This document shows, piece after piece, positions 1 through 8,339 of a DNA stretch of 43,013 nucleotides (position 1 is its first letter; each line of letters starts with the position of its first letter). The notes below the pieces were generated by a model. That model was not told the DNA's origin. It did no database searches and was given only the letters and a program-made list of their open reading frames with translations. The position numbers were made by a program, and so were the translations under genes. This stretch comes from Microvirga sp. 3-52 (GTDB taxonomy: Bacteria; Pseudomonadota; Alphaproteobacteria; Rhizobiales; Beijerinckiaceae): contig NZ_JAHAMK010000027.1 in assembly GCF_018383585.1 (NCBI RefSeq), forward strand, positions 27,896-70,908. The letters are read 5' to 3'.

Positions 1-9
1 CGGGACCGA

Positions 10-41
10 TCCCCGGATCAAGTCCGGGGACGGCCATGACG
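10..41. repeat. Partial copy of the dispersed CGTCAT/ATGACG palindromic repeat
   Basis: The window opens inside a copy of the intergenic palindrome seen five more times here. The arms TCCCCGG (10-16) and CCGGGGA (24-30) flank ATCAAGT, and the element ends in GGCCATGACG. Its left half lies outside the window. It sits downstream of phoB. No U-run follows on the minus strand, so it is not an obvious intrinsic terminator. The remaining bases up to 101 hold nothing I recognise. Confidence 0.6.
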
Positions 42-101
42 GGGAGAATTGAGGTATCAGAGCGCACCCTGCGGATCCGGGGAGACGCGCCCTATGATGC
101 C

Positions 102-818
102 TCAGGCGCTCACGGCCGGCTCCTCGCGGGCGAAGGTCTCGTCGAAGGAATAGCCGGCGCCGCGCACGGTGCGGATGGGATCGGGACGGCGCGGCAGGCT
201 GATCGCCTTGCGCAGGCGGCCCACATGCACGTCCACGGTGCGCTCGTCGATATAGACGTCGTGGCCCCAGACAGCGTTGAGCAGGTGCTCGCGGCTGTAG
301 ACGCGACCGGGGCTCTGCATCAGGAATTCCAGCAGGCGGAACTCCGTCGGCCCGAGATGGAGTTCCTGGCCGGCGCGGCGCACGCGATGGGTCTCGCGGT
401 CGAGCTCGATGTCGCCGGCTCTGAGAAGCGTTGCGATATGCGTCGGCTTCGCCCGCCGCAGGAGCGCACGGACCCGGGCCAGGAGTTCCGGCACGGAGAA
501 CGGCTTGACGATGTAATCGTCCGCACCGGTGGACAGGCCGCGGATGCGATCGCCCTCCTCGCCCCGCGCCGTGAGCATGATCACCGGCAGGCGCTCGGTT
601 TCGGTCCGGGCGCGGATGCGCCGGCAGAGTTCGATCCCGGACAGCCCGGGCAGCATCCAGTCGAGCAGCACGATGTCCGGCACCTGCTCCCGCAACCGGA
701 TCTCCGCCTCGTCACCACGCGATACGCTGTCGACCTCGTAGCCTTCGGCCTCGAGGTTGTAGCGCAGGAGCAGCATCAAGGGCTCTTCGTCCTCGACGAT
801 CAGAACGCGAGGTCCCAT
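102..818 (-). CDS. phoB: Phosphate regulon response regulator PhoB
   Basis: PhoB is an OmpR/PhoB-type response regulator that binds Pho boxes when phosphorylated by PhoR under phosphate limitation. The 238-residue length matches the family. The receiver domain covers about residues 4-118: the acidic pocket is at E9-D10, the phospho-acceptor is D53 in LLDWMLPG, and KPF follows near residue 105. The C-terminal winged helix (about 135-228) holds the RTVDVHVGRLRKA recognition region and ends near RTVRGAGYSF. It is the last gene of the phosphate block, 2 nt after phoU, so it is almost certainly co-transcribed. In known systems PhoB activates its own operon, which would fit the Pho boxes at 5436-5464. 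Confidence 0.97.
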   Translation of the reverse strand: MGPRVLIVEDEEPLMLLLRYNLEAEGYEVDSVSRGDEAEIRLREQVPDIVLLDWMLPGLSGIELCRRIRARTETERLPVIMLTARGEEGDRIRGLSTGADDYIVKPFSVPELLARVRALLRRAKPTHIATLLRAGDIELDRETHRVRRAGQELHLGPTEFRLLEFLMQSPGRVYSREHLLNAVWGHDVYIDERTVDVHVGRLRKAISLPRRPDPIRTVRGAGYSFDETFAREEPAVSA

Positions 819-820
819 GG

Positions 821-1534
821 TCAGGCTCCGGGGCCGATTGTCGTGTCGATGGAGCGGTCGTTCTTGGGCCGGTCGATGGCCAGCGTCTCGCCCGTGACCA
901 GGTAGTGAACGGTCTCGGCGATGTTGGTGGTATGGTCGCCGATGCGCTCGATGTTCTTGGCGCAGAACAGGAGATGCGTGCAGAACGAGATGTTGCGCGG
1001 ATCTTCCATCATGTAGGTCAGGAGCTCCCGGAACAGGGAGGTGTAGAGCGCGTCGATGGCGCCGTCCCGCTTCCAGACATCGAGCGCCTTCGCCGTGTCC
1101 TTTTGCGAATAGGCATCGAGCACATCCTTGAGCTGCCCGAGCACCAGATCGTTCATGTGGCGGAGCCCGACGACGATCTTGTGCGGCTGGAAATCGTCGC
1201 CGATGGCAACCGCGCGCTTGGCGATGTTCTTCGCCAGATCACCGATGCGCTCCACGTCGCCGGCGATGCGGATGGCCGAGATGGTCTCGCGCAGGTCGAC
1301 GGCCAGCGGCTGGCGCCGGGCGATGGTGAGAATGGCGCTCTCCTCGACCTCGCGATGCAGGACGTCGAGACGGGGATCCGAGGCGATCACCGTCTGGGCC
1401 AGAGGCTTGTCGTGACGGGCCAGCGCGTCAACGGAATCCACCAGCATCTTCTCGGCAATGCCACCCATCTCGGCAATGCGCTGCCTGAGCCCTTGGAGGT
1501 CGGCGTCGTAGGAGCGGACGATATGCTCTGACAT
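821..1534 (-). CDS. phoU: Phosphate signalling protein PhoU
   Basis: PhoU is a cytoplasmic all-helical protein that links the Pst transporter to PhoR and keeps PhoB inactive when phosphate is plentiful. The 237 residues form two homologous PhoU repeats (about 15-105 and 120-215). Both carry the metal-binding type signature: RIAGDVERIGDLAKNIAKRA in the first and CAKNIERIGDHTTNIAE in the second. The ATG at 1534 is preceded by a GGGGGA Shine-Dalgarno. It lies 25 nt after pstB and 2 nt before phoB, the usual pst-phoU-phoB order in this class of bacteria. Confidence 0.97.
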   Translation of the reverse strand: MSEHIVRSYDADLQGLRQRIAEMGGIAEKMLVDSVDALARHDKPLAQTVIASDPRLDVLHREVEESAILTIARRQPLAVDLRETISAIRIAGDVERIGDLAKNIAKRAVAIGDDFQPHKIVVGLRHMNDLVLGQLKDVLDAYSQKDTAKALDVWKRDGAIDALYTSLFRELLTYMMEDPRNISFCTHLLFCAKNIERIGDHTTNIAETVHYLVTGETLAIDRPKNDRSIDTTIGPGA

Positions 1535-1559
1535 GGAAGTCCCCCTTGGACCGCTTCGA

Positions 1560-2378
1560 TCAGCCGAAGCGGCCCGTGATGTAATCCTGAGTTTGTTTCT
1601 TGGTCGGGTTCATGAACATCTTGGTCGTGGGCCCGAACTCCACGAGTTCGCCGAGATACATGAACGCCGTGAACTGGGAGATGCGCGCCGCCTGCTGCAT
1701 GTTGTGCGTGACGATCACGATCGTGAACTCGGAGCGCAGCTGCTCGATCAGCTCCTCGATTTTGCCGGTGGAGATCGGGTCGAGCGCCGAGGTCGGCTCG
1801 TCGAGCAGGATCACCTCCGGCCGCTGAGCGATGGTGCGCGCGATGCACAGGCGCTGCTGCTGGCCGCCCGACAGGCTCATGCCCGATTGGCGCAGCTTGT
1901 CCTTCGCCTCGTCCCACAGGGCCGCCTTGCGCAGCGCTTCCTCGATGCGCCCGTCGAGCTCGGATTTCGGCAGCCGCTCGTAGAGTTTGATGCCGAAGGC
2001 GATGTTGTCGTAGATCGACATGGGAAACGGCGTCGGCTTCTGGAACACCATGCCGACACGGGCGCGAAGCTCGTTCACGTCGATGGAGGGCGAGAGCACG
2101 TTCTGCCCGTCGAGCAGGATCTGACCATCGGCGCGCTGCTCGGGATACAGGCTGTAGATGCGGTTGAAGGTGCGCAGCAGCGTCGACTTCCCGCAGCCGG
2201 ACGGGCCGATCAGGGCCGTGACCTGCCGGTCGTAGAAGTCGAGCGAGATGTCCTTCAGGCTGCGGAAATCGCCGTAGTAGAAATTGAGGTTCCTGACGGC
2301 GATGCGCACCGGCGCGCCGGCATCCGCAGCGGCGGCATTTCCGATGGCGCTGCTTGTGTTGAGGGCAATCGTGCTCAT
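1560..2378 (-). CDS. pstB: Phosphate ABC transporter ATP-binding protein PstB
   Basis: This is the ATPase subunit that powers high-affinity phosphate import through PstC-PstA. The 272 residues show Walker A (GPSGCGKST), a Q-loop ([15 protein letters not shown]), the ABC signature [16 protein letters not shown], Walker [14 protein letters not shown] and the switch histidine in IVTHNMQQA. The N-terminal 25 residues are an Ala-rich extension before the conserved RNLNFYYG start of the fold. Its ATG overlaps the end of pstA by 4 nt (2375-2378), which implies translational coupling. Confidence 0.98.
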   Translation of the reverse strand: MSTIALNTSSAIGNAAAADAGAPVRIAVRNLNFYYGDFRSLKDISLDFYDRQVTALIGPSGCGKSTLLRTFNRIYSLYPEQRADGQILLDGQNVLSPSIDVNELRARVGMVFQKPTPFPMSIYDNIAFGIKLYERLPKSELDGRIEEALRKAALWDEAKDKLRQSGMSLSGGQQQRLCIARTIAQRPEVILLDEPTSALDPISTGKIEELIEQLRSEFTIVIVTHNMQQAARISQFTAFMYLGELVEFGPTTKMFMNPTKKQTQDYITGRFG

Positions 2379-3286
2379 CGGACTTTATCCTTCCTCAGGA
2401 GCAGGCGCGCCACGACGGACAGCGCCAGGATCGACATGGTGATGATGAGGGCGCCGGCCCAGGCGAGTTCGCGCCAGTTCTCATAAGGCGACAGGGCGAA
2501 CTGGTAGATCATGACCGGCAGGTTCGAGACGCCGCCCATCAGGGTCGGGTTGAACCAGAAATTGTTGTTGAGTGCCGTGAAGAGCAGGGGTGCCGTCTCG
2601 CCGGCGATGCGAGCGGTCGCAAGCAGGACGCCGGTGACCATGCCGGCGCGGGCTGCCTTCCAGCTGATCTTGATGATCACCGTCGACATGGGTGCGCCGA
2701 GCGCCGCTCCGGCTTCGCGCAGCGAGCCCGGCACGAGGCGCAGCATATCCTCGGTGGTCCGCACGATGACGGGAACGGCGATGATTGCGAGGGCCACGCC
2801 GCCGGCCCAGCCCGAATAGCCCCCCATGGGCTGCACCATGAGCATGTAGACGAAGAGGCCGATGAGGATGCTGGGTGCGGCGAGCAGGATGTCGTTCACG
2901 AAGCGGATGACCTCGGCAAGCTTCGAGCTCTTGCCGTACTCGGCCAGGTAGGTGCCGGCCAGCACGCCGACGGGCGTGGCCACGACGATGCCGAGGACCG
3001 TCAGGATCAGGCTGCCGACAAGGGCGTTGGCGATGCCCCCGCCCTGGCTTCCGGGGCCCGGCGTCGTCTCGGTGAAGACCGCAGGCGAGAGGCCGCCGAT
3101 GCCCTCGACCAGCAGCATCAGCAGGATCCAGCCGAGCACGGTGGCGCCGAGAATCGTGAACAGGGTGCAGACGATCTTGAGCGCGCGGTCGGCCACATGG
3201 CGGCTGCGGCGCACCCGTCCCCAGGGAGCCGGGGCGGGCGTCGACCTTGCAGGCGCGCGGGTCTGGAGAGCGGTATCCATCGTCAT
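2375..3286 (-). CDS. pstA: Phosphate ABC transporter permease PstA
   Basis: PstA is one of the two inner-membrane permeases of the Pst system. The 303-residue protein has an Arg/Pro-rich cytoplasmic N-terminus of about 35 residues, then about six membrane segments. The first is [21 protein letters not shown]. The BPD-type EAA region that contacts PstB is near residue 190 ([12 protein letters not shown]). It ends 4 nt into pstB and starts 4 nt after pstC. A second in-frame ATG two codons downstream is an equally possible start. Confidence 0.97.
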   Translation of the reverse strand: MTMDTALQTRAPARSTPAPAPWGRVRRSRHVADRALKIVCTLFTILGATVLGWILLMLLVEGIGGLSPAVFTETTPGPGSQGGGIANALVGSLILTVLGIVVATPVGVLAGTYLAEYGKSSKLAEVIRFVNDILLAAPSILIGLFVYMLMVQPMGGYSGWAGGVALAIIAVPVIVRTTEDMLRLVPGSLREAGAALGAPMSTVIIKISWKAARAGMVTGVLLATARIAGETAPLLFTALNNNFWFNPTLMGGVSNLPVMIYQFALSPYENWRELAWAGALIITMSILALSVVARLLLRKDKVR

Positions 3287-3290
3287 TCTC

Positions 3291-4265
3291 CTACCCGACC
3301 TTCACACGCGCCACCAACAGGCGGGCGAGCACGAGAACGGTGAACGTGACCAGGAACAGGATGCATCCGAGAGCCATCAGCGCATTGAGCTGCAGGCCGA
3401 TGGCCTCGTTGAACTCGTTGGCGATGCGTGACGCGATGGTGGAGCCCGGATCGAACAGTGAGCCCGACAGCCGGTTGGCGTTGCCGACCACGAAGGTCAC
3501 GGCCATCGTCTCGCCGAGCGCGCGTCCGAGACCGAGCATGACCGCCCCGATGATGCTGACGCCGGCCTGCGGCAGGAGCACGTTGCGCACCACCTCCCAG
3601 GTGGTGCAGCCGATGCCGTAGGCGCTCTCGCGCAGCACGGACGGGATCTGATCGAGGATGTCGCGCGCAATCGAGGCGATGAAGGGAATGATCATGATCG
3701 CCAGGATGATGCCGGCTGTCAGAATGCCGACGCCGGAGGGTGTGCGCGCATAAAGGATGGTGCCGACGATGGGCATGCCCTCGACGATGTTGGACACGGG
3801 GATCTGCACGTAGTTCGCGAAGAGCGGCGCGAAGACGAAGAGGCCCCACATGCCGTAGATGATGCTGGGCACGGCGGCGAGGAGTTCGATGGTGGTCGCC
3901 ACCGGACGCTTGAGCCAGGGCGGGCAGAGTTGGGTGAGAAAGATCGCAATCCCGAGGGACAGGGGAACGCCGATCACGAGGGCGATCAAAGCCGTCGACA
4001 GGGTGCCGACGATGGCAACCCACGCACCATACTGATCCTCGTTGACGTTCCAGACGCTCGACGTGATGAAGCCGAAGCCGAATTCGCGGAAGGCCGGCAG
4101 GCCGCCGTAGATCATGGCGCCGATGATGCCGAGAAGCACGATCAGCACCAGGAGGGCCGATCCAAGGCTCGAGAGACGAAAGAGCCGGTCGAAGCTCGGA
4201 GGGGTGGATCGGCGAGCGGGAGCATCCGCGCTCGACACGAGACGTTCTTGCGAGAGAGCTACCAT
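3291..4265 (-). CDS. pstC: Phosphate ABC transporter permease PstC
   Basis: PstC is the partner permease of PstA. The protein is about 324 residues with six predicted membrane segments, the first being SALLVLIVLLGIIGAMIYGG. It carries the PstC family sequence ELLAAVPSIIYGMWGLFVFAP and an EAA-like loop (SVLRESAYGIGCTTWEV). I chose the ATG at 4265; an in-frame TTG at 4289 would add eight residues, and neither start has a strong Shine-Dalgarno. The gene follows pstS closely and precedes pstA by 4 nt. Confidence 0.96.
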   Translation of the reverse strand: MVALSQERLVSSADAPARRSTPPSFDRLFRLSSLGSALLVLIVLLGIIGAMIYGGLPAFREFGFGFITSSVWNVNEDQYGAWVAIVGTLSTALIALVIGVPLSLGIAIFLTQLCPPWLKRPVATTIELLAAVPSIIYGMWGLFVFAPLFANYVQIPVSNIVEGMPIVGTILYARTPSGVGILTAGIILAIMIIPFIASIARDILDQIPSVLRESAYGIGCTTWEVVRNVLLPQAGVSIIGAVMLGLGRALGETMAVTFVVGNANRLSGSLFDPGSTIASRIANEFNEAIGLQLNALMALGCILFLVTFTVLVLARLLVARVKVG

Positions 4266-4304
4266 TCGCCGATCCGCTTTGTTGTTCAATCGATCGAGAT
4301 CAGA

Positions 4305-5342
4305 TTACTGCGTGAAGACCGCTTGGCCCGAAGCGTTCTTGATCTCGCTCGCCCAGGTGGCGCGAACCTGATCCTTCAGCTTGCTCGGAAGCGGCACGTA
4401 GTCGAGCTCGACGGCCATCTTGTCGCCGTTCTTGAAGGACCAGTCGAAGAACTTCAGGGCCTCGGCCACCTGCTCGGGCTTCTCGGGGGTCTTGGGCACG
4501 AGGATGAAGGTCGGAGCCGTGATCGGCCAGGCCTCGTCGCCGGGCTGGTTCGTCAGCGAGATGCCGTAGCCTGGAGCAGACTTCCAGTCGGCGTTGGCAG
4601 CGGCGGCCTGGAAAGTCTTGGCCTCCGGCGACACGAACTTGCCGTTCTTGTTCTGCAACTGAGCGAACGGGATGCTGTTCTGCTTGGCATAGGCGTATTC
4701 GACATAGCCGATGGAGTTCGGCACCTGCTTCACGAGAGCGGCGACGCCCTCGTTGCCCTTACCGCCCTGACCGACCGGCCACTGCACGGAAGAACCGGCG
4801 CCCGGGCCGCTCTTCCAGCCTTCCGAGACCTGGGACAGGTAGGTGGTGAACACGCTGGTGGTGCCCGATCCGTCGGAGCGGTAGACCGGGGTAATCGACG
4901 CGTTGGGAAGGGTCACGCCCTGGTTCGCCTGTGCGATCTTGGGGTCGTTCCACTTGGAGATCTTGCCGTTGAAGATGTCGGCCAGAACCTCGCCCGTCAG
5001 CTTGAGCTGACCAGCGCCTTGGACATTGTAGACGGCCACCACGCCGCCCATCACGGCCGGAAACTGAACGAAGCCGTCCTTCTGGAGATCCTCGCCCTTG
5101 AGGGGAGCATCGGTCGCGCCGAAATCGACGGTCTTGGCCCGGATCTGGCGGATGCCGCCGCTGGAGCCGATCGACTGATAGTTCATGCGGTTCCCGGTTT
5201 CCTTGTTGTAGGCCTCGGCCCACTTGGCGTAGATCGGGAACGGGAACGTCGCGCCTGCGCCGGTAATGTCAGCAGCAGTTGCCGTGGTCGTAAGGCTCGC
5301 GACGGCAAGGCCGGCCGCAATGGCGTAGGACAAAATCTTCAC
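4305..5342 (-). CDS. pstS: Periplasmic phosphate-binding protein PstS
   Basis: PstS captures phosphate in the periplasm and delivers it to PstCA. A signal peptide (about 18-20 residues ending TTTATAA) precedes the mature start DITGAGATFPFPIYAKW. Phosphate-binding motifs include GATFP, SIGSSGGI, FGATDAPL and YRSDGSGTTSVFTTYL. I set the start at the GTG at 5342 because AGGAG sits 8 nt upstream. An ATG at 5360 would add six residues but has no Shine-Dalgarno. Length is about 345 residues, normal for the family. It is the first gene after the Pho boxes and likely heads the pst transcript. Confidence 0.97.
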   Translation of the reverse strand: MKILSYAIAAGLAVASLTTTATAADITGAGATFPFPIYAKWAEAYNKETGNRMNYQSIGSSGGIRQIRAKTVDFGATDAPLKGEDLQKDGFVQFPAVMGGVVAVYNVQGAGQLKLTGEVLADIFNGKISKWNDPKIAQANQGVTLPNASITPVYRSDGSGTTSVFTTYLSQVSEGWKSGPGAGSSVQWPVGQGGKGNEGVAALVKQVPNSIGYVEYAYAKQNSIPFAQLQNKNGKFVSPEAKTFQAAAANADWKSAPGYGISLTNQPGDEAWPITAPTFILVPKTPEKPEQVAEALKFFDWSFKNGDKMAVELDYVPLPSKLKDQVRATWASEIKNASGQAVFTQ

Positions 5343-5435
5343 GGTAAGTCTCCTGTTCATAAGCGCGACAGGCGGCTTCGAAGCCTTGGGCCGTGTCTCG
5401 CGATGGGACAGCTAGGCCCGACGGATGTCTCCTCT

Positions 5436-5464
5436 ACGACAGTTGGATGACAATTAAATGACAC
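5436..5464 (-). promoter_or_regulatory. Three tandem Pho half-sites upstream of pstS
   Basis: Read on the minus strand, three 7-bp direct repeats lie exactly 11 bp apart: GTGTCAT (5464-5458), TTGTCAT (5453-5447) and CTGTCGT (5442-5436), separated by TTAA and CCAA. This matches the known PhoB box, two 7-bp units of the CTGTCAT type with 4-bp spacers, extended by a third unit. The array ends about 94 nt upstream of the pstS start codon. I could not fix a -10 element. PhoB binding is inferred from the match and from the neighbouring genes. Confidence 0.88.
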
Positions 5465-5499
5465 CCCAAAAGGATCCCTTGGGAGGGGTGGAACCTTCA

Positions 5500-5589
5500 C
5501 GTCATGGCCGGGCTTGTCCCGGCCATCTCGACAAGGTGAGGCTCGGCGCTTCTTGGATCGGGATCACCGGCACGAGGCCGGTGATGACG
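5500..5589. repeat. Dispersed CGTCAT...ATGACG mosaic palindrome, copy 2
   Basis: This is a two-module element between phoR and pstS. The left module is CGTCATGGCCGGG-CTTGT-CCCGGCCATC. The right module is GGGATCACCGGC-N5-GCCGGTGATGACG. The two outer ends are also complementary to each other. A further C/G-rich hairpin follows at about 5617-5640 (CTCCC/GGGAG). No U-run is present. The element separates phoR from the PhoB-controlled pst genes. Confidence 0.75.
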
Positions 5590-5651
5590 TCGCGGGTGTC
5601 ATCACCGCCACACCTCTCCCTCTCCCGCCCGGGAGGGGAATTCCGTAGCCC

Positions 5652-6950
5652 CTACGGGCGAGGCCCCGCTTCCGGGAACCGCACCGTGAATCGGGCGCCC
5701 TGCCCCGCCTCGCTGGTAATGTCGAGATGACCGCGGTGGCGGTTGACGATGTGCTTGACGATGGCCAGCCCGAGGCCCGTTCCGCCCTTGCCCCGGCTCT
5801 GCACGACATCGACCCGGTAGAACCGCTCGGTCAGGCGCGGCAGGTGCTCCGGGGCGATGCCGGGACCGTAATCCTGCACGAAGAACGCAACCTGCGGCAC
5901 CGGCCCCTCAATATGGGCGACCTCCACATCCACCTTTCCGCCGCTCTCGCCGTATTTCACGGCGTTCTCGATCAGGTTCTCGGCCACCCGCAGAAGCTCG
6001 TCCCGGTCGCCGAGCACGAGGCTGGGCCGATCCGGAAGGGTGGCCTTGATGACCACCCCCCGTTCCTTGGCCAGAGGCGAGAGAGTCTCGACCATCTGGG
6101 AGGCGATGGTGGCGAGATCGACCGTCTGCGTGGGCGAGAGGTGAGCGCGCATCTCGATGCGCGACAAGGACAGAAGATCGTCGATCAGGCGCTTCATGCG
6201 CTGCGCCTGCCCCTTCATGATGTCGAGGAAGCGCTCTCTCGCCCTGACATCGTCGCGCGCCGGGCCCTGCAGGGTCTCGATGAAGCCGAGAAGCGAGGCC
6301 AGCGGCGTGCGCAGCTCGTGGCTCGCATTGGCGACGAAGTCGGCCCGCATGGCCTCGAGCCGCCGGGCCGAGGTGAGATCGCGGAAGAACAGGACGACGC
6401 CCGCTTGGACTTCCGCATCCGCAACATCGGATTGGAGAGGGCCGATATGGACCTCGAAGGTCCGCTCAGTCGGAATCCGCTCGGAATATTCGACCTTCAT
6501 GGGCTCACCCGTCTCCAGCACCTCCTGGATGCCGTCGAGCACGTACGGGGTGCGTAAGGCAAAGGACAGGGGATGGCTCGTCTTCAGCCCGGCCAGGAGA
6601 TCGTAGGCGGCCCTGTTGGCCTCGATCACCACGGAACGCTGGTTTACCAGAATGACGGGATCGGGGATCTGGGCCAGAACCGCTTCGGCGACGCTGGAGC
6701 GGGGATTTGCCTTCGGCAGCGACGTGATCCTGGTTCCGAGCCCGAGGTTGCGCTTGGGTCCCGCGACGAGAAAGCCCGCGAGAATGGCCACGGCGGCCCA
6801 GAACAGAAGCCACGCATCCCCATGACCCCGCACCAGCGCAACGGCGACCAGCACGAAACAGGTCACGACGGTCCCGCGCAAAGCGGCGTCACGGACCAGG
6901 GTGGCACTCTGACGGCCAGGGTCCGGCGTGAGGTCGTCGGGATCGCTCAT
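5652..6950 (-). CDS. phoR: Phosphate regulon sensor histidine kinase PhoR
   Basis: PhoR phosphorylates and dephosphorylates PhoB. From the ATG at 6950 the protein has about 432 residues. Two membrane helices near the N-terminus (VVTCFVLVAVALV and LLFWAAVAILAGFLVAG) are followed by a PAS domain starting at QIPDPVILVNQ. Next come HisKA with the phospho-histidine in NASHELRTPLASLLGF and a HATPase with N-box ENAVKYG, G1 DYGPGIAP and G2 GTGLGLAIVKH. A TTG at 7013 would add 21 residues; neither start has a good Shine-Dalgarno. The short periplasmic loop fits PhoR, which senses through PstCAB-PhoU and not a ligand. The gene lies upstream of pstS on the same strand, with a repeat and the Pho boxes between. 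Confidence 0.95.
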   Translation of the reverse strand: MSDPDDLTPDPGRQSATLVRDAALRGTVVTCFVLVAVALVRGHGDAWLLFWAAVAILAGFLVAGPKRNLGLGTRITSLPKANPRSSVAEAVLAQIPDPVILVNQRSVVIEANRAAYDLLAGLKTSHPLSFALRTPYVLDGIQEVLETGEPMKVEYSERIPTERTFEVHIGPLQSDVADAEVQAGVVLFFRDLTSARRLEAMRADFVANASHELRTPLASLLGFIETLQGPARDDVRARERFLDIMKGQAQRMKRLIDDLLSLSRIEMRAHLSPTQTVDLATIASQMVETLSPLAKERGVVIKATLPDRPSLVLGDRDELLRVAENLIENAVKYGESGGKVDVEVAHIEGPVPQVAFFVQDYGPGIAPEHLPRLTERFYRVDVVQSRGKGGTGLGLAIVKHIVNRHRGHLDITSEAGQGARFTVRFPEAGPRP

Positions 6951-7022
6951 GGCGGGACTGCTTATGGGAGGAGATGTCTCGAGGGCGCTGCCTGCCTTCT
7001 TTAGGCGAGGCAAGCTCGGGTG

Positions 7023-8087
7023 TCATCTCCCGCCAAGCTCGGCCTCGGTCGCGACATCGCCGTCATCCGGCTTGAAGGCCAGTCGGGCGGACCGGATGCG
7101 GTTGCGGATCTCGTACGCGCCGAGAATGGCCAGGGCGATGACGAAAGGAACGAGGTAATAGCAGAGGCGGTAGAGGAGCAGCGCTCCGAGGACCGGTTCG
7201 CGGGGGTAGTTGGACAAAGCCAGGAGAATCGTGGCTTCGAAGACCCCGAGCCCTCCCGGCGCATGGCTCGCCACGCCCAGCATGACGGCGAAGATATAGA
7301 CGGCCAGGAAGGTCTCGAAGCTGAGATTGTGCCCTCCCGGCAGAAGCACGAAAAGGACACCGGCACCGGCACACACGTCGCCTGCCCCGATCATGATCTG
7401 AGCCAGCGACAGGCGAAAGCCCGGCAGTTCCAGCTTCCAGCCCTGGATTTTCACGGCCCGGCGCTTGATCGAGACCCAGATCATGTAGCCGACGACGAAG
7501 CCGGCGGCACCCAGGCCGACCAGCTGGTTCATCCAGATATGGGTATAGACCAGGCTCGCCAGCTCGTCGGCCTTGCTGATCAGGCTCCAGGCAAGGACGA
7601 GGGCCATGCCAAGCCAGAAGGTCACCCCGGCGATCACGGTGAGGCTCGCCACACGCCCCGGGCTGACGCCCTTGGGGGAGTAGATCCAGTAGCGCACCGT
7701 GCCCGCCGTCAGCAGGGGGAACCCCAGCGTGAAGCTCACCGCATAGCTCGTGAAGGAGGCGAGAGCGGTGGTACGGTAGGGGATCTGCAGCTTGAGTTGC
7801 CGCAGGGCGATGGCATCGTAGCAGGTCAGCAGACTGTAGCTGATGGCGGTGAAGAGCACCGCCAAGCCGATCTGGCGCAGGCTCGCCGCCGTGAAAGCGG
7901 ATTTCAGTTCATTGACATCGATTTCAGATACGATGTGCCAGAGAACTACCAGCGAAGCCCCGAACAGGAGGATGCTCGCCGCCATCCCGATCCAGGCGAA
8001 CCGGCGGGAGCGGCGCTCCTTCGGATGAAGGGCTTCGGCAGAGGACATCTCCGGCGGAGACACCGGACGGGGGCTCATATCATTCAT
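7023..8087 (-). CDS. Flippase-like integral membrane protein (LPG synthase TM-like, UPF0104 type)
   Basis: A 354-residue polytopic protein with about eight membrane segments, resembling the membrane domain of lysylphosphatidylglycerol synthases (UPF0104/YbhN-like). Family-type features are WHIVSEIDVNELKSAF near the N-terminus, TCYDAIALRQL, TSYAVSFTLGFPLLTAGTVRYW and, late in the protein, SHAPGGLGVFEATILLAL. No catalytic synthase domain is attached, so a lipid or sugar-lipid translocation role is only inferred. An in-frame TTG at 8099 with GAGG 4 nt upstream is an alternative start. The gene ends just before phoR on the same strand, so the two may be co-transcribed. Confidence 0.85.
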   Translation of the reverse strand: MNDMSPRPVSPPEMSSAEALHPKERRSRRFAWIGMAASILLFGASLVVLWHIVSEIDVNELKSAFTAASLRQIGLAVLFTAISYSLLTCYDAIALRQLKLQIPYRTTALASFTSYAVSFTLGFPLLTAGTVRYWIYSPKGVSPGRVASLTVIAGVTFWLGMALVLAWSLISKADELASLVYTHIWMNQLVGLGAAGFVVGYMIWVSIKRRAVKIQGWKLELPGFRLSLAQIMIGAGDVCAGAGVLFVLLPGGHNLSFETFLAVYIFAVMLGVASHAPGGLGVFEATILLALSNYPREPVLGALLLYRLCYYLVPFVIALAILGAYEIRNRIRSARLAFKPDDGDVATEAELGGR

Positions 8088-8339
8088 GAAAACGGTCAAT
8101 CAGCCTCAGCGTGGGAGTGATCGCATCGGGGTCCGAGGGCTGTCCTGCATCTATGCGCTGGCAGGAGGAACCGCCAGACATCGCCGGCCTTTTAATGGTT
8201 TCGTATGCCTGGCGCTACTCTTTCGCCTGAGAAATCGCCGCTGGTGTCCGATGTGGGTTGTCAGCCTCGAAAAAGGCCTACAACAATGCTTCCTTTGCCA
8301 TCGGAGACTTGGCTGCAGGAGCGGCCCCGGGAGTTTTGA

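Noticed and set aside
3930..5450. 506-codon plus-strand frame opposite pstS and pstC
   Set aside because: Complement of two well-supported Pst genes; low-complexity Leu/Gly/Arg composition and no motif.
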